From the NCBI RefSeq assembly GCF_902859875.1, contig NZ_CADIKF010000005.1:62001-126000 (forward strand): 64,000 nt of DNA. Reading direction: 5' to 3'. The notes beneath the pieces are model-generated. The model was not told the origin of the DNA and made no database searches. It saw only the letters and a list, made by a program, of their open reading frames with translations. Numbering within the stretch: position 1 is the stretch's first letter; every line of letters starts with the position of its first letter. Source of the DNA: Paraburkholderia solisilvae (GTDB lineage: Bacteria; Pseudomonadota; Gammaproteobacteria; Burkholderiales; Burkholderiaceae). Below, in pieces: positions 54,198-63,710 of the stretch. A program made the position numbers and the translations under genes.

Positions 54198-54764
54198 ATG
54201 GCGGCATCGAACAGCCAACACTCTGCCGCATACGTGCTCGCGCTCAGCGCCGCGTGGATGCTCGGCATTGCGATGTGGTTTGCGTTGAGTGCGGCTCAGG
54301 CCGCCGCGCCGGCGAAGTCGCTTGCGCTGATCGATTGCACACTGATCGACGATAACGCCGCATACAACGACGCGGCCACCACGCAGCAGGACCTCGCGCG
54401 CGTGCGCATGGTCAGCGGTGAATTGCGCGGCCAGTTGCGTGAACGTGCGCTGTACCGCGTCGCGGACAATGCGCCGGCAGGCGCGCTGATCTCCTCACTG
54501 GCCGCATCGCAGAATCTCAATGCATGCAACGGCTGTGAACTCGAAATCGGCCGCAAGCTGGGTGTCGAGCGCGTGGGCGTGTGCTGGGTGCAGAAGGTGA
54601 GCAATCTGATCCTCAACATCAATCTGCGGGTCGAGGAGGTCGCGAGCGGGCGGACCGTGTTCCAGCGTTCCGTGGATATCCGCGGCAATACCGACCGCTC
54701 ATGGCAGCGTGGCGCGACCGCATTGATCGATCTGCTCGCTGCGGACGGCGACGTCACGCACTGA
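54198..54764 (+). CDS. DUF2380-type exported protein
   Basis: A 188-residue protein with an N-terminal signal or anchor (residues 11-37, VLALSAAWMLGIAMWFALSAAQAAA). The mature part starts KSLALIDCTLIDDN and contains CNGCELEIGRKLGVERVGVCWVQKVSNLILNINL. This matches a family of periplasmic proteins of unknown function (DUF2380/DUF3280). They occur near methylotrophy or quinoprotein genes in other bacteria, but none is found here. Three or four Cys could form disulfides. The start at 54198 has GAGGA about 9 bases upstream. Confidence 0.7.
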   Translation: MAASNSQHSAAYVLALSAAWMLGIAMWFALSAAQAAAPAKSLALIDCTLIDDNAAYNDAATTQQDLARVRMVSGELRGQLRERALYRVADNAPAGALISSLAASQNLNACNGCELEIGRKLGVERVGVCWVQKVSNLILNINLRVEEVASGRTVFQRSVDIRGNTDRSWQRGATALIDLLAADGDVTH

Positions 54765-55159
54765 CATTGCGCATTGAACGTCACGCACGCACATAGCCAC
54801 GCAGCCACGCGCTATCGAAAATACCTACCCGTATCGGAATCGACCACCTCACCGGAACGCGCCGCAAGCGCCCGCCATTTGCCGGGCATCACCCGACGCC
54901 GCCCGTGCAGGTATCGATGTGTCTGCCGTCGCGAAAGCATTCGATGCGCGTTTTTTCGATGCTCGATCGTGCCATCGAAAAACGCTACGATCAGATTGAC
55001 GCCCGGGTTCGCGTTATGGCTTTGCGCTGGGCATTGACAGGGTGCACTCAGGTCGCGTCAAGCGGGTATGGGGTATGAGGCCCGCCCAAGTGGCCGCTCC
55101 CTTCTAAAGGAAACGGATCTATCCGAAAATAAAAAGACGCGGCTTGCCGTAGCGCCGGT
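54765..55159. other. Intergenic region of 395 bases, nothing recognised
   Basis: No ORF has convincing codon use on either strand. I see no terminator with a T run for either convergent gene. A weak dyad GGATC-TATCC occurs near 55112. Confidence 0.35.
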
Positions 55160-56221
55160 CTATTGCGAATCGTCGCCGCGGCGCGCCGCATCGTCGAACA
55201 TCTGCTTGAGCTGGGCACGCTGTGCGTCGGTCAGATGGGTGACGGCAGCCGGCATCGCGAGTACGACATGAAGCCGGAGTTCCCCCCGATTGCCTGACGC
55301 GTCGGACAGCCCGTGCGCGGGCAGACGGATGACGCTGCCTTGCGCGGAATTCGGCGGCACGGCGACGCTCAAATTGCGGCCGAGCAGATGCGTTTCGTAC
55401 GGACCGCCAAGTGTCGCGGTCACGAAGTCGATTTTCAGTTCGCTCGCCAGATTGAGTCCATCGCGCTGAATCTCGGAGCCGCACAGGATGACGACCGACA
55501 GGATCGCATCGCCGGCGCCGCCGCCATTCGAACCGGGGAAGCCGCCGCCGGTCAGCGTCAGTTGCTGGCCGTCCCAGGCGCCGGCGGGCACCGTGACCTG
55601 ATCGGTTTTCCAGTGGCTGTCGACGCCGGTGTTCTGGCATGCCGGACAGCGATTCACGTTTGAACGGCCGGTGCCCGCGCAACTGCCGCAACGCGCGCCC
55701 TGGGCGGTTTTGCCCAGTCCCGCGCAGTCCGGGCAGGGTCCCGCGTTGAAGCGCGCGCTCATGCCGCGGCACTGCCGGCAGGGCGCGGTTATCTGGTAAC
55801 TGGTCGGCGCCTCGCCGCCGTTCAGCGCCACGTCGAGCGGTACGTAGAGTTTGTCGTGCCGGTTCGCGCCGCGCATCGGCGGTCCTTCTTCGCCGGACCG
55901 ATACGCTTGCCACGGGTGGGCCGAGGACCATGGATTGCGCATGTCGCGTTCGTCCGCGCGAGGCGCTTGCGGTGCGCGCGCGTTCGCGTCGCGCCTGGTT
56001 TCCGGCGCGGCGGGCCGGGCATGCGGGGCCGGTGCGCGCGCGCCGGTGAGCACTTCGAAGGCTTCCTGAATCCGCTTGAACATGGGCTCGACGTTTGATT
56101 CGCGGCCCTTGTTGCGGTCGGGATGGTATTTCGCTCTCAGGCGTCGATACGCTCGCTTGATCTCTTCCGGTGATGCGGTTTCAGGCAGTTCCAGCCGCTT
56201 GTAGTATTCCCCGATGCTCAC
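55160..56221 (-). CDS. DnaJ-like co-chaperone with J domain and zinc-finger region
   Basis: A 353-residue J-domain protein. The J domain (residues 3-60) has the essential HPD in LRAKYHPDRNKG. A variable linker rich in Ala, Pro and Arg (60-115) replaces the usual Gly/Phe region. Four zinc-binding repeats follow: CRQCRGM, CPDCAGLG, CGSCAGTG and CPACQNTG, where the first lacks the second Gly. The C-terminal substrate-binding domain ends the protein. It would stimulate an Hsp70 (DnaK/HscC-like) in the cytoplasm. It is not the main dnaJ, which is normally linked to dnaK and longer. The start at 56221 has no strong ribosome site. Confidence 0.88.
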   Translation of the reverse strand: MSIGEYYKRLELPETASPEEIKRAYRRLRAKYHPDRNKGRESNVEPMFKRIQEAFEVLTGARAPAPHARPAAPETRRDANARAPQAPRADERDMRNPWSSAHPWQAYRSGEEGPPMRGANRHDKLYVPLDVALNGGEAPTSYQITAPCRQCRGMSARFNAGPCPDCAGLGKTAQGARCGSCAGTGRSNVNRCPACQNTGVDSHWKTDQVTVPAGAWDGQQLTLTGGGFPGSNGGGAGDAILSVVILCGSEIQRDGLNLASELKIDFVTATLGGPYETHLLGRNLSVAVPPNSAQGSVIRLPAHGLSDASGNRGELRLHVVLAMPAAVTHLTDAQRAQLKQMFDDAARRGDDSQ

Positions 56222-56427
56222 GCGTTCTTTCCATCGTTTTGCCAGGCCGCCAGTCTATCAAGTGATGCGAATGCGCCGTTGACAAAATTGCTCGCGCGCT
56301 GCGGCGCGAACGCGGGGAACTCCGACTCGCGGCGGCTTTCTCAACCGGATTCATCCGGAAAAGCAGTCCGCATGCGCGGCTGTCACCGGCAGTCGGAGAG
56401 TGGAGAGTCGAAGTCAGGAGGCTTGTC

Positions 56428-57162
56428 ATGAAGGATCTGGCAGGAAAGGTTGCGCTCATTACGGGCGGGAGCCGCGGTATCGGCAAGGCTATCGCGCTGG
56501 CTTATGCGCAATGCGGCATGGCGGTTGCGCTGACCTACAAGGATGCGGCCGCGGCGGCACGCGAAACGGTCGGGCAGATCGAAGCGGGCGGCGCGCGGGC
56601 CATCGCGATTCAGGTCGACATGCGCGACGCGGCCGGCATCAGAAAGATGGCCGACGCCGCGCGTGCGGCATTCGGCAAGATCGATGTGCTGGTGAACAAC
56701 GCGGGCATCGGTTATGCAAAACCGTGGCAGCAGTTGAGCGTTGACGATTGGAACGAGACGATCTCGACGAACCTCACATCGGCCTTTCTCGCGTCGCAGG
56801 AAGTGGCGCCTGACATGGTGTCGCGCGGGTGGGGACGGCTGATCATGCTGTCGTCGGTCGCCGCGCAATTGGGTGGGGTGATCGGTCCGCACTATGCGGC
56901 GTCGAAAGCGGGAATGATCGGACTCGCGCATAGCTATGCGACGCTGCTTGCGAAGACCGGCGTGACGTCGAATGCGATCGCGCCCGCGTTGATCGAAACG
57001 GATATGGTGACGGGCAATCCGAACATCAAAAGGGAAGTGATTCCGGTTGGCCGTCTCGGCACGGTCGACGAAATCGCGGATGTCGCGGTGCTGCTCGCGA
57101 GCAATGGCTATATGAACGGCCAGACGATCAACGTGAACGGCGGCTGGTACATGAGCAGCTAA
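56428..57162 (+). CDS. Short-chain dehydrogenase/reductase (FabG-like)
   Basis: A 244-residue classical SDR. The nucleotide motif is ALITGGSRGIGKAIALAY (residues 9-26), NNAG is in VLVNNAGIGYA, and the catalytic set Ser-Tyr-Lys is in MLSSVAAQLGGVIGPHYAASKAG. The end VNGGWYMSS is typical. AGGAGG 7 bases before ATG 56428 is an ideal ribosome site. The T-G-G-S-R-G-I-G and Y-K-D following strand 2 suggest NADP preference. Candidates are 3-oxoacyl-ACP reductase or a sugar/steroid dehydrogenase. It is separate from the rhamnose genes (about 1 kb upstream of them), so a role there is possible but not supported. Confidence 0.88.
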   Translation: MKDLAGKVALITGGSRGIGKAIALAYAQCGMAVALTYKDAAAAARETVGQIEAGGARAIAIQVDMRDAAGIRKMADAARAAFGKIDVLVNNAGIGYAKPWQQLSVDDWNETISTNLTSAFLASQEVAPDMVSRGWGRLIMLSSVAAQLGGVIGPHYAASKAGMIGLAHSYATLLAKTGVTSNAIAPALIETDMVTGNPNIKREVIPVGRLGTVDEIADVAVLLASNGYMNGQTINVNGGWYMSS

Positions 57163-57341
57163 CTCCCGCGCGATCTCGCGAGGTTTTGCGAGGTCTGCGT
57201 GAGTGCCGCTGATGCGTGTCGCACACCTGCGCGTTGCGGATAGTGTGACTGTTTACAACACCGTGCAGATGTTCCTGGACAGCCCCTGGCCGCCCTGGTA
57301 ACCTGGTGTCTGTTCCATAGGCAGGCAGACGGAGAACCATC

Positions 57342-57566
57342 ATGGCAGCCATGTCCAATTCGCGCGAATCGAGTGCGGCGGCGCGTTATATGCGCGCGAC
57401 GCGAGACGTCGAGCAGGCGTTCCGGTTGGTGCGCGGAGAAACTGAAGGGGAGATGCCGATCAGCCACTCCGATGCGGTGTCGCGTCTCGAGCGGGCGCTC
57501 GAGGAATTGACCGAGGCGGAGCAGTTGTTCGAGGCGTTGACGCGCGGCGCACGCAGCGCGCACTGA
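57342..57566 (+). CDS. Small helical protein of 74 residues, unknown function
   Basis: ATG 57342 has GGAGA 6 bases upstream. The protein is one long amphipathic region (MRATRDVEQAFRLVRGE then SRLERALEELTEAEQLFEALTR) that could form two helices or a coiled coil. No signal peptide or known motif. Codon use is native. It appears monocistronic, 179 bases after the SDR stop. Confidence 0.55.
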   Translation: MAAMSNSRESSAAARYMRATRDVEQAFRLVRGETEGEMPISHSDAVSRLERALEELTEAEQLFEALTRGARSAH

Positions 57567-58157
57567 TTTTTCACGCTCACGTGTATGCCGCGCCGGCATG
57601 CACGTGAGCAGATGCCGTGTGGTGCGTGTTGAAGGCACACCCCTAAAATTCCACTTGCGGCGGCTGGATTCAACCTGCGTACGATTGCCGCGCTTCCGCG
57701 CCCCGGGTTCGCTCGATGCGAACCACCTATCCGCGCCGAAGCCAAAATAGCTCAACGCGGACAAGTTCGCGACAAACCCCCGTTCGGTATAAACCCACAC
57801 TCAATACCCCCGAAGCAGGGTGCGCTCGCGTATGGCCTGCGCTTCCATGCGCCGCTATCCATTCGCTCGATAGCGCACGCCGATTGGCCATGCCGCCGTC
57901 AAACAGCATCTGCTCGACCTTCAACCAATCGCTTGCACTGACCGACATGCGGTCGTGATGCCGCGGTCCGCCGCCGCGATCCACTTTTGCTATCACCCCA
58001 TCCAATACGCGGATTGTTCCCGCATCACGTGCCGCTTTATATTGACCGGACCCGAAACCGACAATAAGCCGGCCAGCAGCAGACAAACAGCAGTCAAGAA
58101 AGCCGGCCCATAACGATGACGGCGTGCGCAGCCCGCGCGCCGCACAGGAGCGCAACG
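57567..58157. other. Intergenic region of 591 bases upstream of the rhamnose genes
   Basis: I accept no gene here. A 213-codon minus-strand reading (57159-57800) and a 142-codon one (57727-58155) have poor codon use and no family resemblance. The region presumably holds the promoter of the plus-strand operon at 58158; no clean consensus hexamers or dyad were found. Confidence 0.35.
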
Positions 58158-58910
58158 ATGAATCAGATCGATCTGGAGGGCCGCGTCGTCGTCATCACCG
58201 GCGGTGCGCGCGGCATCGGCTACGCGGTTGCGCAACGCGCACTGCGTTCGGGCGCGCAAGTCGCGCTGTGGGATATCGATACCGAACGGCTCGAACGCAG
58301 TCGCAATGAACTCGCCGAACTGGGCGCCGTGTCGGCCGCCACCGTCGAATTGACCGACGAGGCGTCGATCGGCAACGCGGTCGATGCAACCGTCGCCGCA
58401 CATGGCGCGATTCATGTGCTGATCAACTGCGCGGGCATCACCGGCGGCAACGGCACGACCTGGGAACTGGCGCCGGACATGTGGCGCCGCGTCATCGACG
58501 TGAACCTGATCGGCCCTTACCTGACGTGCCGGGCGATCGTGCCGCTGATGATCAGACAGAACTACGGCCGCATCGTGAACATCGCATCGGTGGCGGGCAA
58601 GGAAGGCAACCCGAACGCGTCGCACTACAGCGCATCGAAGGCGGGCTTGATCGGCCTCACCAAATCGCTCGGCAAGGAACTCGCGACGAAGAACATTCTC
58701 GTCAATGCGGTGACGCCGGCCGCGGCGAAGACCGAGATCTTCGATTCGATGAAGCAGGAGCATATCGACTACATGCTGTCGAAGATTCCGATGAACCGTT
58801 TCCTGCTGCCCGAGGAAGCGGCGTCGATGATCCTCTGGCTGTCGTCGGAAGACTGCGCGTTCAGCACCGGCGCGGTATTCGATCTGTCCGGCGGACGCGC
58901 GACTTACTGA
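58158..58910 (+). CDS. SDR dehydrogenase, probable 2-keto-3-deoxy-L-rhamnonate 4-dehydrogenase
   Basis: A 250-residue classical SDR. The cofactor motif is [16 protein letters not shown] (residues 9-24), with an acidic end of strand 2 ([10 protein letters not shown]) that implies NAD. The catalytic Ser-Tyr-Lys are in [29 protein letters not shown] 8 bases before ATG 58158 marks the start. It is the first gene before L-rhamnonate dehydratase, whose product 2-keto-3-deoxy-L-rhamnonate is oxidised by an SDR (LRA5) in the Sphingomonas pathway. The assignment rests on context and general resemblance. Confidence 0.7.
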   Translation: MNQIDLEGRVVVITGGARGIGYAVAQRALRSGAQVALWDIDTERLERSRNELAELGAVSAATVELTDEASIGNAVDATVAAHGAIHVLINCAGITGGNGTTWELAPDMWRRVIDVNLIGPYLTCRAIVPLMIRQNYGRIVNIASVAGKEGNPNASHYSASKAGLIGLTKSLGKELATKNILVNAVTPAAAKTEIFDSMKQEHIDYMLSKIPMNRFLLPEEAASMILWLSSEDCAFSTGAVFDLSGGRATY

Positions 58911-59059
58911 CCGGTTCGAGCGAACCCGTCGACCGGTTTCGCGCTCAGGCGCGTCCGTTCCGCACGCACGCACGTCCGTGCATGCCTGACGGTTGCGCGC
59001 ACAACCAGGACGGCCGGGATACCCCGGAGAACCCGCACAACACAACGGAGTCTTTCATC

Positions 59060-60238
59060 ATGACGATGCCCACCATCCGGCACGTGCGTGCCTTTGTCGT
59101 CCGCGGCGGCGGCGCGGACTATCACGATCAACCCGGCGGCCACTGGATCGACGACCACATTGCGACGCCGATGGCGCGCTACCCCGAGTATCGGCAAAGC
59201 CGCCAGTCGTTCGGCATCAACGTGCTCGGCACGCTGGTCGTCGAGATCGAGGCGAGCGACGGCACCGTCGGCTTCGCGGTGACGACCGGCGGCGAGATCG
59301 GCGCGTTTATCGTCGAGCGGCATCTCGCGCGCTTTCTCGAAGGGCAACTCGTGACCGACATCGAGAAGATGTGGGATCAGATGTACTTCTCGACGCTGTA
59401 CTACGGCCGCAAGGGCGTCGTGCTCAACACGATTTCCGGCGTCGATCTCGCGTTGTGGGATCTGCTCGCGAAAGTGCGCAAGGAGCCCGTGTACCAGTTA
59501 TTGGGCGGCCCGGTGCGCGACGAGCTGATGTTCTACGCGACCGGCGCGCGGCCGGACCTCGCGAAAGACATGGGCTTTATCGGCGGCAAGCTGCCGTTGC
59601 AGCATGGCCCCGCGGAAGGCGAGGCGGGCCTGAAGCAGAACATCGAGCGCCTCGCCGACATGCGCAGCCGCGTCGGCGACGACTTCTGGCTGATGTACGA
59701 CTGCTGGATGAGTCTCGACGTCACGTATGCGACGAAGTTCGCGAAAGCAGCGCACGAATACGGGCTCAAATGGATCGAGGAAGCATTGCCGCCCGATGAC
59801 TACTGGGGTTACGCCGAACTGCGCCGCAACGTTCCGCGCGGCATGATGGTGTCCACCGGCGAACACGAAGCGACGCGCTGGGGGTTCCGGATGCTGCTCG
59901 AGATGGAGTGCTGCGATCTGATCCAGCCGGATGTCGGCTGGTGCGGCGGCATCACCGAACTGATCAAGATTTCGGCATTGGCCGATGCGCATAACGTGCT
60001 GGTGGTGCCGCACGGATCGTCGGTGTACAGCTATCACTTCGTCGTGACGCGGCACAACTCGCCGTTCTCCGAGTTCCTGATGATGGCGCCGAAAGCCGAT
60101 CAGGTGGTGCCGATGTTCACACCGTTGCTGCTCGACGAGCCGGTGCCCGTCAACGGCCGGTTGAAAGTGCCGGACACACCGGGCTTCGGCGTGCGGTTGA
60201 ATCCGGAATGCGCGCTCGTGCGGCCCTACGAGCACTAG
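59060..60238 (+). CDS. rhmD: L-rhamnonate dehydratase
   Basis: This Mg2+-dependent enolase-superfamily enzyme dehydrates L-rhamnonate to 2-keto-3-deoxy-L-rhamnonate. It has 392 residues, as in the E. coli enzyme. The family-specific N-terminal lid is [20 protein letters not shown] and [16 protein letters not shown]. The metal ligands lie in [28 protein letters not shown] and [14 protein letters not shown]. The acid/base His is in [18 protein letters not shown] 9-10 bases before ATG 59060 fits. It is flanked by the two SDR genes of the same route, 149 bases after the first. Confidence 0.92.
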   Translation: MTMPTIRHVRAFVVRGGGADYHDQPGGHWIDDHIATPMARYPEYRQSRQSFGINVLGTLVVEIEASDGTVGFAVTTGGEIGAFIVERHLARFLEGQLVTDIEKMWDQMYFSTLYYGRKGVVLNTISGVDLALWDLLAKVRKEPVYQLLGGPVRDELMFYATGARPDLAKDMGFIGGKLPLQHGPAEGEAGLKQNIERLADMRSRVGDDFWLMYDCWMSLDVTYATKFAKAAHEYGLKWIEEALPPDDYWGYAELRRNVPRGMMVSTGEHEATRWGFRMLLEMECCDLIQPDVGWCGGITELIKISALADAHNVLVVPHGSSVYSYHFVVTRHNSPFSEFLMMAPKADQVVPMFTPLLLDEPVPVNGRLKVPDTPGFGVRLNPECALVRPYEH

Positions 60239-60297
60239 AAGGCGTGCACTGAACAGCGCGCATGGATTGCCAAGCCAGAAAAACGAAGGAGACGGCA

Positions 60298-61080
60298 GTG
60301 CTGCTGAAAGACAAGTCGGTGATCGTGACGGGCGGCTCGCGCGGCATCGGCCGCGCGATTGCGGTTGCCTGCGCGACAGAAGGCGCGGACGTCGCGATCA
60401 ATTACTGGGGCGACAACGACGCATCGTATGGGCGCCGCTCGGCGGTTGCGGAGGTCGTCGACGAAATCGAAGCGCTCGGCCGCCGCGTGATCGCGGTCGA
60501 AGGCAACGTCGCGGAGCGGGCCACTGGGCCGGAGCTCGTGCGCCGCACAGTCGAAGCGTTCGGCAAGGTCGATGTGCTGGCAAGCAACGCGGGTATTTGC
60601 CCGTTCCACGCGTTTCTCGATATGCCGGCCGATGTGCTCGAAACGACGGTCGCGGTGAACCTGAACGGCGCGTTCTATGTGACGCAAGCCGCCGCGCAGC
60701 AGATGAAGGCGCAAGGCGCGGGCGGCGCGATCGTCGCGACGAGCTCGATCAGCGCGCTGGTGGGCGGCGGCATGCAGACGCACTACACGCCGACCAAGGC
60801 CGGCGTTCATTCGCTGATGCAATCGTGCGCGATCGCACTCGGGCCGTACGGCATTCGTTGCAATTCGGTGATGCCCGGCACGATTGCAACGGACCTGAAT
60901 GCGGACGATCTCGCGGACGAAGAAAAGAAAGCGTACTTCGAAAAGCGCATTCCGCTCGGGCGGCTCGGACGTCCCGACGACGTTGCCGATTGCGTGGTGT
61001 TTCTTGCGTCGGACCGCGCGCGCTATGTGACGGGCGCGGCGTTGCTGGTCGACGGCGGTCTGTTCGTGAACCTGCAATGA
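60298..61080 (+). CDS. L-rhamnose 1-dehydrogenase (SDR family)
   Basis: This enzyme oxidises L-rhamnose to L-rhamnono-lactone, the first step of the non-phosphorylating pathway. It has 260 residues from GTG 60298, which has AAGGAGA 6 bases upstream; an in-frame ATG at 60262 lies before that signal. The cofactor motif is VIVTGGSRGIGRAIAVA. The segments NAGICPFHAFLDMP, SSISALVGGGMQTHYTPTKAG (with the catalytic Ser, Tyr and Lys) and ARYVTGAALLVDGGLFVNLQ match what I know of the Azotobacter enzyme. The following gene is a convergent LysR, 22 bases away. Confidence 0.88.
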   Translation: MLLKDKSVIVTGGSRGIGRAIAVACATEGADVAINYWGDNDASYGRRSAVAEVVDEIEALGRRVIAVEGNVAERATGPELVRRTVEAFGKVDVLASNAGICPFHAFLDMPADVLETTVAVNLNGAFYVTQAAAQQMKAQGAGGAIVATSSISALVGGGMQTHYTPTKAGVHSLMQSCAIALGPYGIRCNSVMPGTIATDLNADDLADEEKKAYFEKRIPLGRLGRPDDVADCVVFLASDRARYVTGAALLVDGGLFVNLQ

Positions 61081-61102
61081 CGCGCGGCCGACGCGGCGGC
61101 GT

Positions 61103-62116
61103 TCAGTGCGCGGGCGTCACGCGGTCGGCCGGCGCCGCGCCGCCGGCTGCGCCAGCCGTCGCCGCCGGCGTATCGCGTTTTAGCGTGAGCGAATGCTGAC
61201 GCAGCAATTCGATGAAGCGTTCAGCCGGCTCGGCCAGCGCCTCTTCCTTGCGCGTGAGAATGCCGAAGCCCGCGAGGCTCTTGCCGATTTCGACCGGCAG
61301 CGCGACCAGCAGCTTGCCGCGCACGTGATCGCGCACCACCGATTCGGGCAGCATCGCGACCGCGTCGTAGTTTTCGAGCAGTTGCAGGGTCGCGAAGATC
61401 GATGCGCATTCGGTCAGGTTGGCGGGCGTCGTGAGCCCCGCGCGTGCGAGCTCTTCTTCGAACAGCACGCGCGCCGGACTCGTGATCGGTTGGGCCACCC
61501 ATGGCCAGTCGATCAGCTCCGGCAGCGTCAACGCGGTGCGCCGCGCGAGCGGATGCACCGCGCGCACGATAAGCAGCAGCGTCTCGCGCGCGAGCGGCTC
61601 GAAGCTGAAATCGTTGTGCTGCAGCGGATTTGTCAGACGGCCGAGCGCGAGGTCGATTTCGCGGCGGTGCAGCAGTTGCACGACCTGGTCGCTGGTTTCG
61701 CCGAGGATGCAGACGTTGAGCAGCGGCCGCTCGGTCTTCAGCGACGCGACCGCCATTGCGAGCAGATCGGGCGCGGCGCCCATGATGGCGCCGACCGTCA
61801 GCTGCCCGTGACCGCCTTTGCGCTTCACGTCGAGGTCGGCGGCGAAGCGCGTGAGTTCGGCCAGCGCGCGGCGCGCGTACGCGAGCGTGACGACGCCAAG
61901 CGGCGTCGGCTGCATGCCGCGCGCATTGCGCTCGAACAGCAGAAAGCCGAGCGCTTCCTCGATGTCGCCGAGCATGCGGCTCGCGCTCGGCTGCGCAACG
62001 TTGATCGCGTCGGCGGCCTGATGGACGTTGCGCGTGTCGTCGAGCGCGACGAGCAGCGCAAGATGTTTGAACTTGAGCCGGTTGATCAGGGCAACGGTTG
62101 CGGCATTCTGGCTCAT
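61103..62116 (-). CDS. LysR-family regulator of the rhamnose genes
   Basis: A 337-residue regulator. The DNA-binding domain is INRLKFKHLALLVALDDTRNVHQAADAINVAQPSASRMLGDIEEALGFLLFER, residues 11-63. The effector domain (95-300) has GHGQLTVGAIMGAAPDLL and EIDLALGRLTNPLQHNDFSFEPLARETLLLIVRA. It resembles the GbpR/pcaQ-like group, whose members control sugar-uptake operons. The last 25 residues are an Ala/Pro-rich tail. ATG 62116 is used as start. It is divergent from the mutarotase gene (171 bases between) and is probably the local activator. Confidence 0.88.
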   Translation of the reverse strand: MSQNAATVALINRLKFKHLALLVALDDTRNVHQAADAINVAQPSASRMLGDIEEALGFLLFERNARGMQPTPLGVVTLAYARRALAELTRFAADLDVKRKGGHGQLTVGAIMGAAPDLLAMAVASLKTERPLLNVCILGETSDQVVQLLHRREIDLALGRLTNPLQHNDFSFEPLARETLLLIVRAVHPLARRTALTLPELIDWPWVAQPITSPARVLFEEELARAGLTTPANLTECASIFATLQLLENYDAVAMLPESVVRDHVRGKLLVALPVEIGKSLAGFGILTRKEEALAEPAERFIELLRQHSLTLKRDTPAATAGAAGGAAPADRVTPAH

Positions 62117-62287
62117 GAGCTGTGCGATCCGGTTTCGGTATCGCCCTATCCGAACAACGGATTGAGAGGCTATCGACGCCCGAATTATAGTCGCTGCATA
62201 CGCGCGACCGCGAAAGTGCCCGGCAAGCGCCGCACACGGCATGAAAACCACGTCCGGCTCGAAAGACAGAACGGGAGACAACGCGAC
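62117..62287. promoter_or_regulatory. Divergent promoter region of lysR and rhaM
   Basis: 171 bases between two divergent genes. The part around 62180-62200 (CCCGAATTATAGTCG) is the only A/T-rich stretch and may hold the -10 for the mutarotase operon. Several T-N11-A dyads can be found, none of them convincing. Confidence 0.3.
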
Positions 62288-62620
62288 ATGGAGACAATCG
62301 CTTTCCGGATGCTGCTGAACCCCGGCATGCGCGACGAATACGAACGCCGCCACGCGCAGATCTGGCCGGAGCTGGTTGACGCATTGCATCATGCCGGCGT
62401 GCGCGACTATTCGATCTTCTACGATGAGGCGACGCAACATCTTTTTGCGGTGCTCACGCGCACCGGCGATCACACGATGGACCAGCTGCCGCATCTCGAC
62501 GTGATGCGCAAATGGTGGGATTACATGGCGGACATCATGCAGACCGCTGCCGGTCACACGCCGCTGCAACAGCCGCTAACACGGGTATTCCGTCTGCCTG
62601 ATTTTGAAAAAGCGCGTTGA
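62288..62620 (+). CDS. rhaM: L-rhamnose mutarotase
   Basis: This small enzyme interconverts the alpha and beta anomers of L-rhamnose. It has 110 residues, near the E. coli length of 104. The active-site segment MRDEYERRHAQIWPELVDALHHAGVRDYSIFYDE carries the conserved Tyr and His. PHLDVMRKWWDYMADIM is the second family mark. GGGAG 9-10 bases before ATG 62288 supports the start. It opens an operon with the lactonase and the ABC importer (62-base and 134-base gaps). Confidence 0.92.
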   Translation: METIAFRMLLNPGMRDEYERRHAQIWPELVDALHHAGVRDYSIFYDEATQHLFAVLTRTGDHTMDQLPHLDVMRKWWDYMADIMQTAAGHTPLQQPLTRVFRLPDFEKAR

Positions 62621-62682
62621 AAAAGCGCTGAAACACGCGACGCAAAATGAACTGACGACGTTCAACGGACAAAGGACGCTCC

Positions 62683-63576
62683 ATGCAAGTGGTCGACCCG
62701 CATATTCACCTGTGGGACCTGAAGACGCATCACTATCCGTGGCTTGCCAATCCCGGCGTGTCGTTCGTCGGCGACGCGCGCGACTTGCAGCATGACTATC
62801 TGCTCGCCGATCTGCTTGCCGATGCGCAGCCGATCGAAGTACTGAAAGTGGTGCATGTCGAAGCGAACCACGATCCGGCGGATCCGGTCGAGGAAACGCG
62901 CTGGCTGCAAGAAATCGCCGATCATCCCGCGTCGCGCCGCATGCCGAACGGGATCGTCGCGGGCGTCGATCTGTCGTCGCCGGATGCCGCACAAATACTG
63001 GAAGGTCATGCGGCCTTCGCGAATACGCGCGGCGTGCGGCAGATCCTGAACGTGCACGACAACAAGCTGTACGACTATATCGGCCGGCATCTGATGCGCG
63101 ATGCGGCATGGCGCGCAAACTTTGCGCTGCTGCGGCGCCACCAGATGTCGTTCGATATGCAGTTGTATCCGTCGCAGATGGATGAAGCCGCTACGCTTGC
63201 GCGCGAACATGCGGATACGCAGTTCATCGTGAATCACGCCGGCATGTTTGTCGATCGCGACAGCGTCGCGGGTTTTCGCGCGTGGCGCGACGGCATGCGC
63301 AAGCTCGCAGGCTGCGCGAACGTGGCGGTGAAGATCAGTGGCCTTGCGATGTTCGATCAGCGCTGGACGATCGAGAGCCTGCGGCCTTACGTGCTGGAAG
63401 CGATCGATGCGTTCGGCGTCGAGCGCGCAATGTTCGCGTCGAATTTCCCGGTCGACCGGCAGTTCGGGTCGTATGCGGATTTGTGGAACGCGTACGCGTC
63501 GATTGTCGGCGGTGCGAGCGACGCGGAGCGAGCGGCGCTTTTCGTGCGCAATGCGGAGCGGCTCTATCGCATCTGA
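62683..63576 (+). CDS. Amidohydrolase-type lactonase, probable L-rhamnono-1,4-lactonase
   Basis: A 297-residue TIM-barrel hydrolase of the amidohydrolase 2 / COG3618 group. The metal-binding HxH is in MQVVDPHIHLWDLKTHHYPW. Further His are in VLKVVHVEANHDPAD and TQFIVNHAGMFVDRD, and the final Asp-like position in MFASNFPVDRQFGSY. AAAGGACG 5-6 bases before ATG 62683 fits. L-fucono- and L-rhamnono-lactonases are found in this family. The position between rhaM and the importer makes hydrolysis of L-rhamnono-lactone the likely role, by context. Confidence 0.82.
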   Translation: MQVVDPHIHLWDLKTHHYPWLANPGVSFVGDARDLQHDYLLADLLADAQPIEVLKVVHVEANHDPADPVEETRWLQEIADHPASRRMPNGIVAGVDLSSPDAAQILEGHAAFANTRGVRQILNVHDNKLYDYIGRHLMRDAAWRANFALLRRHQMSFDMQLYPSQMDEAATLAREHADTQFIVNHAGMFVDRDSVAGFRAWRDGMRKLAGCANVAVKISGLAMFDQRWTIESLRPYVLEAIDAFGVERAMFASNFPVDRQFGSYADLWNAYASIVGGASDAERAALFVRNAERLYRI

Positions 63577-63629
63577 ACGCGGTCCAAACAGATCCCGTGA
63601 TCGGGCAAAAGCGCAGCGAAAAGGCGCAA

Positions 63630-63659
63630 CTCAAGCGGACCTCAAGCGCATCTCAAGCG
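63630..63659. repeat. Three direct repeats of CTCAAGCG at 11-base spacing
   Basis: Copies start at 63630, 63641 and 63652, one helical turn apart, in the spacer between the lactonase and ABC genes, 52 bases before the GTG of the latter. They could be a regulator array or a slippage repeat. Confidence 0.4.
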
Positions 63660-63710
63660 CAACCGTAACAACGCGGCACATACGATGCCGCCTGCTGGAG
63701 GAGACACGCA

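Noticed and set aside
57159..57800. 213-codon minus-strand ORF before the rhamnose genes
   Set aside because: Overlaps the better supported 74-codon gene on the other strand and has Arg-rich shadow composition.
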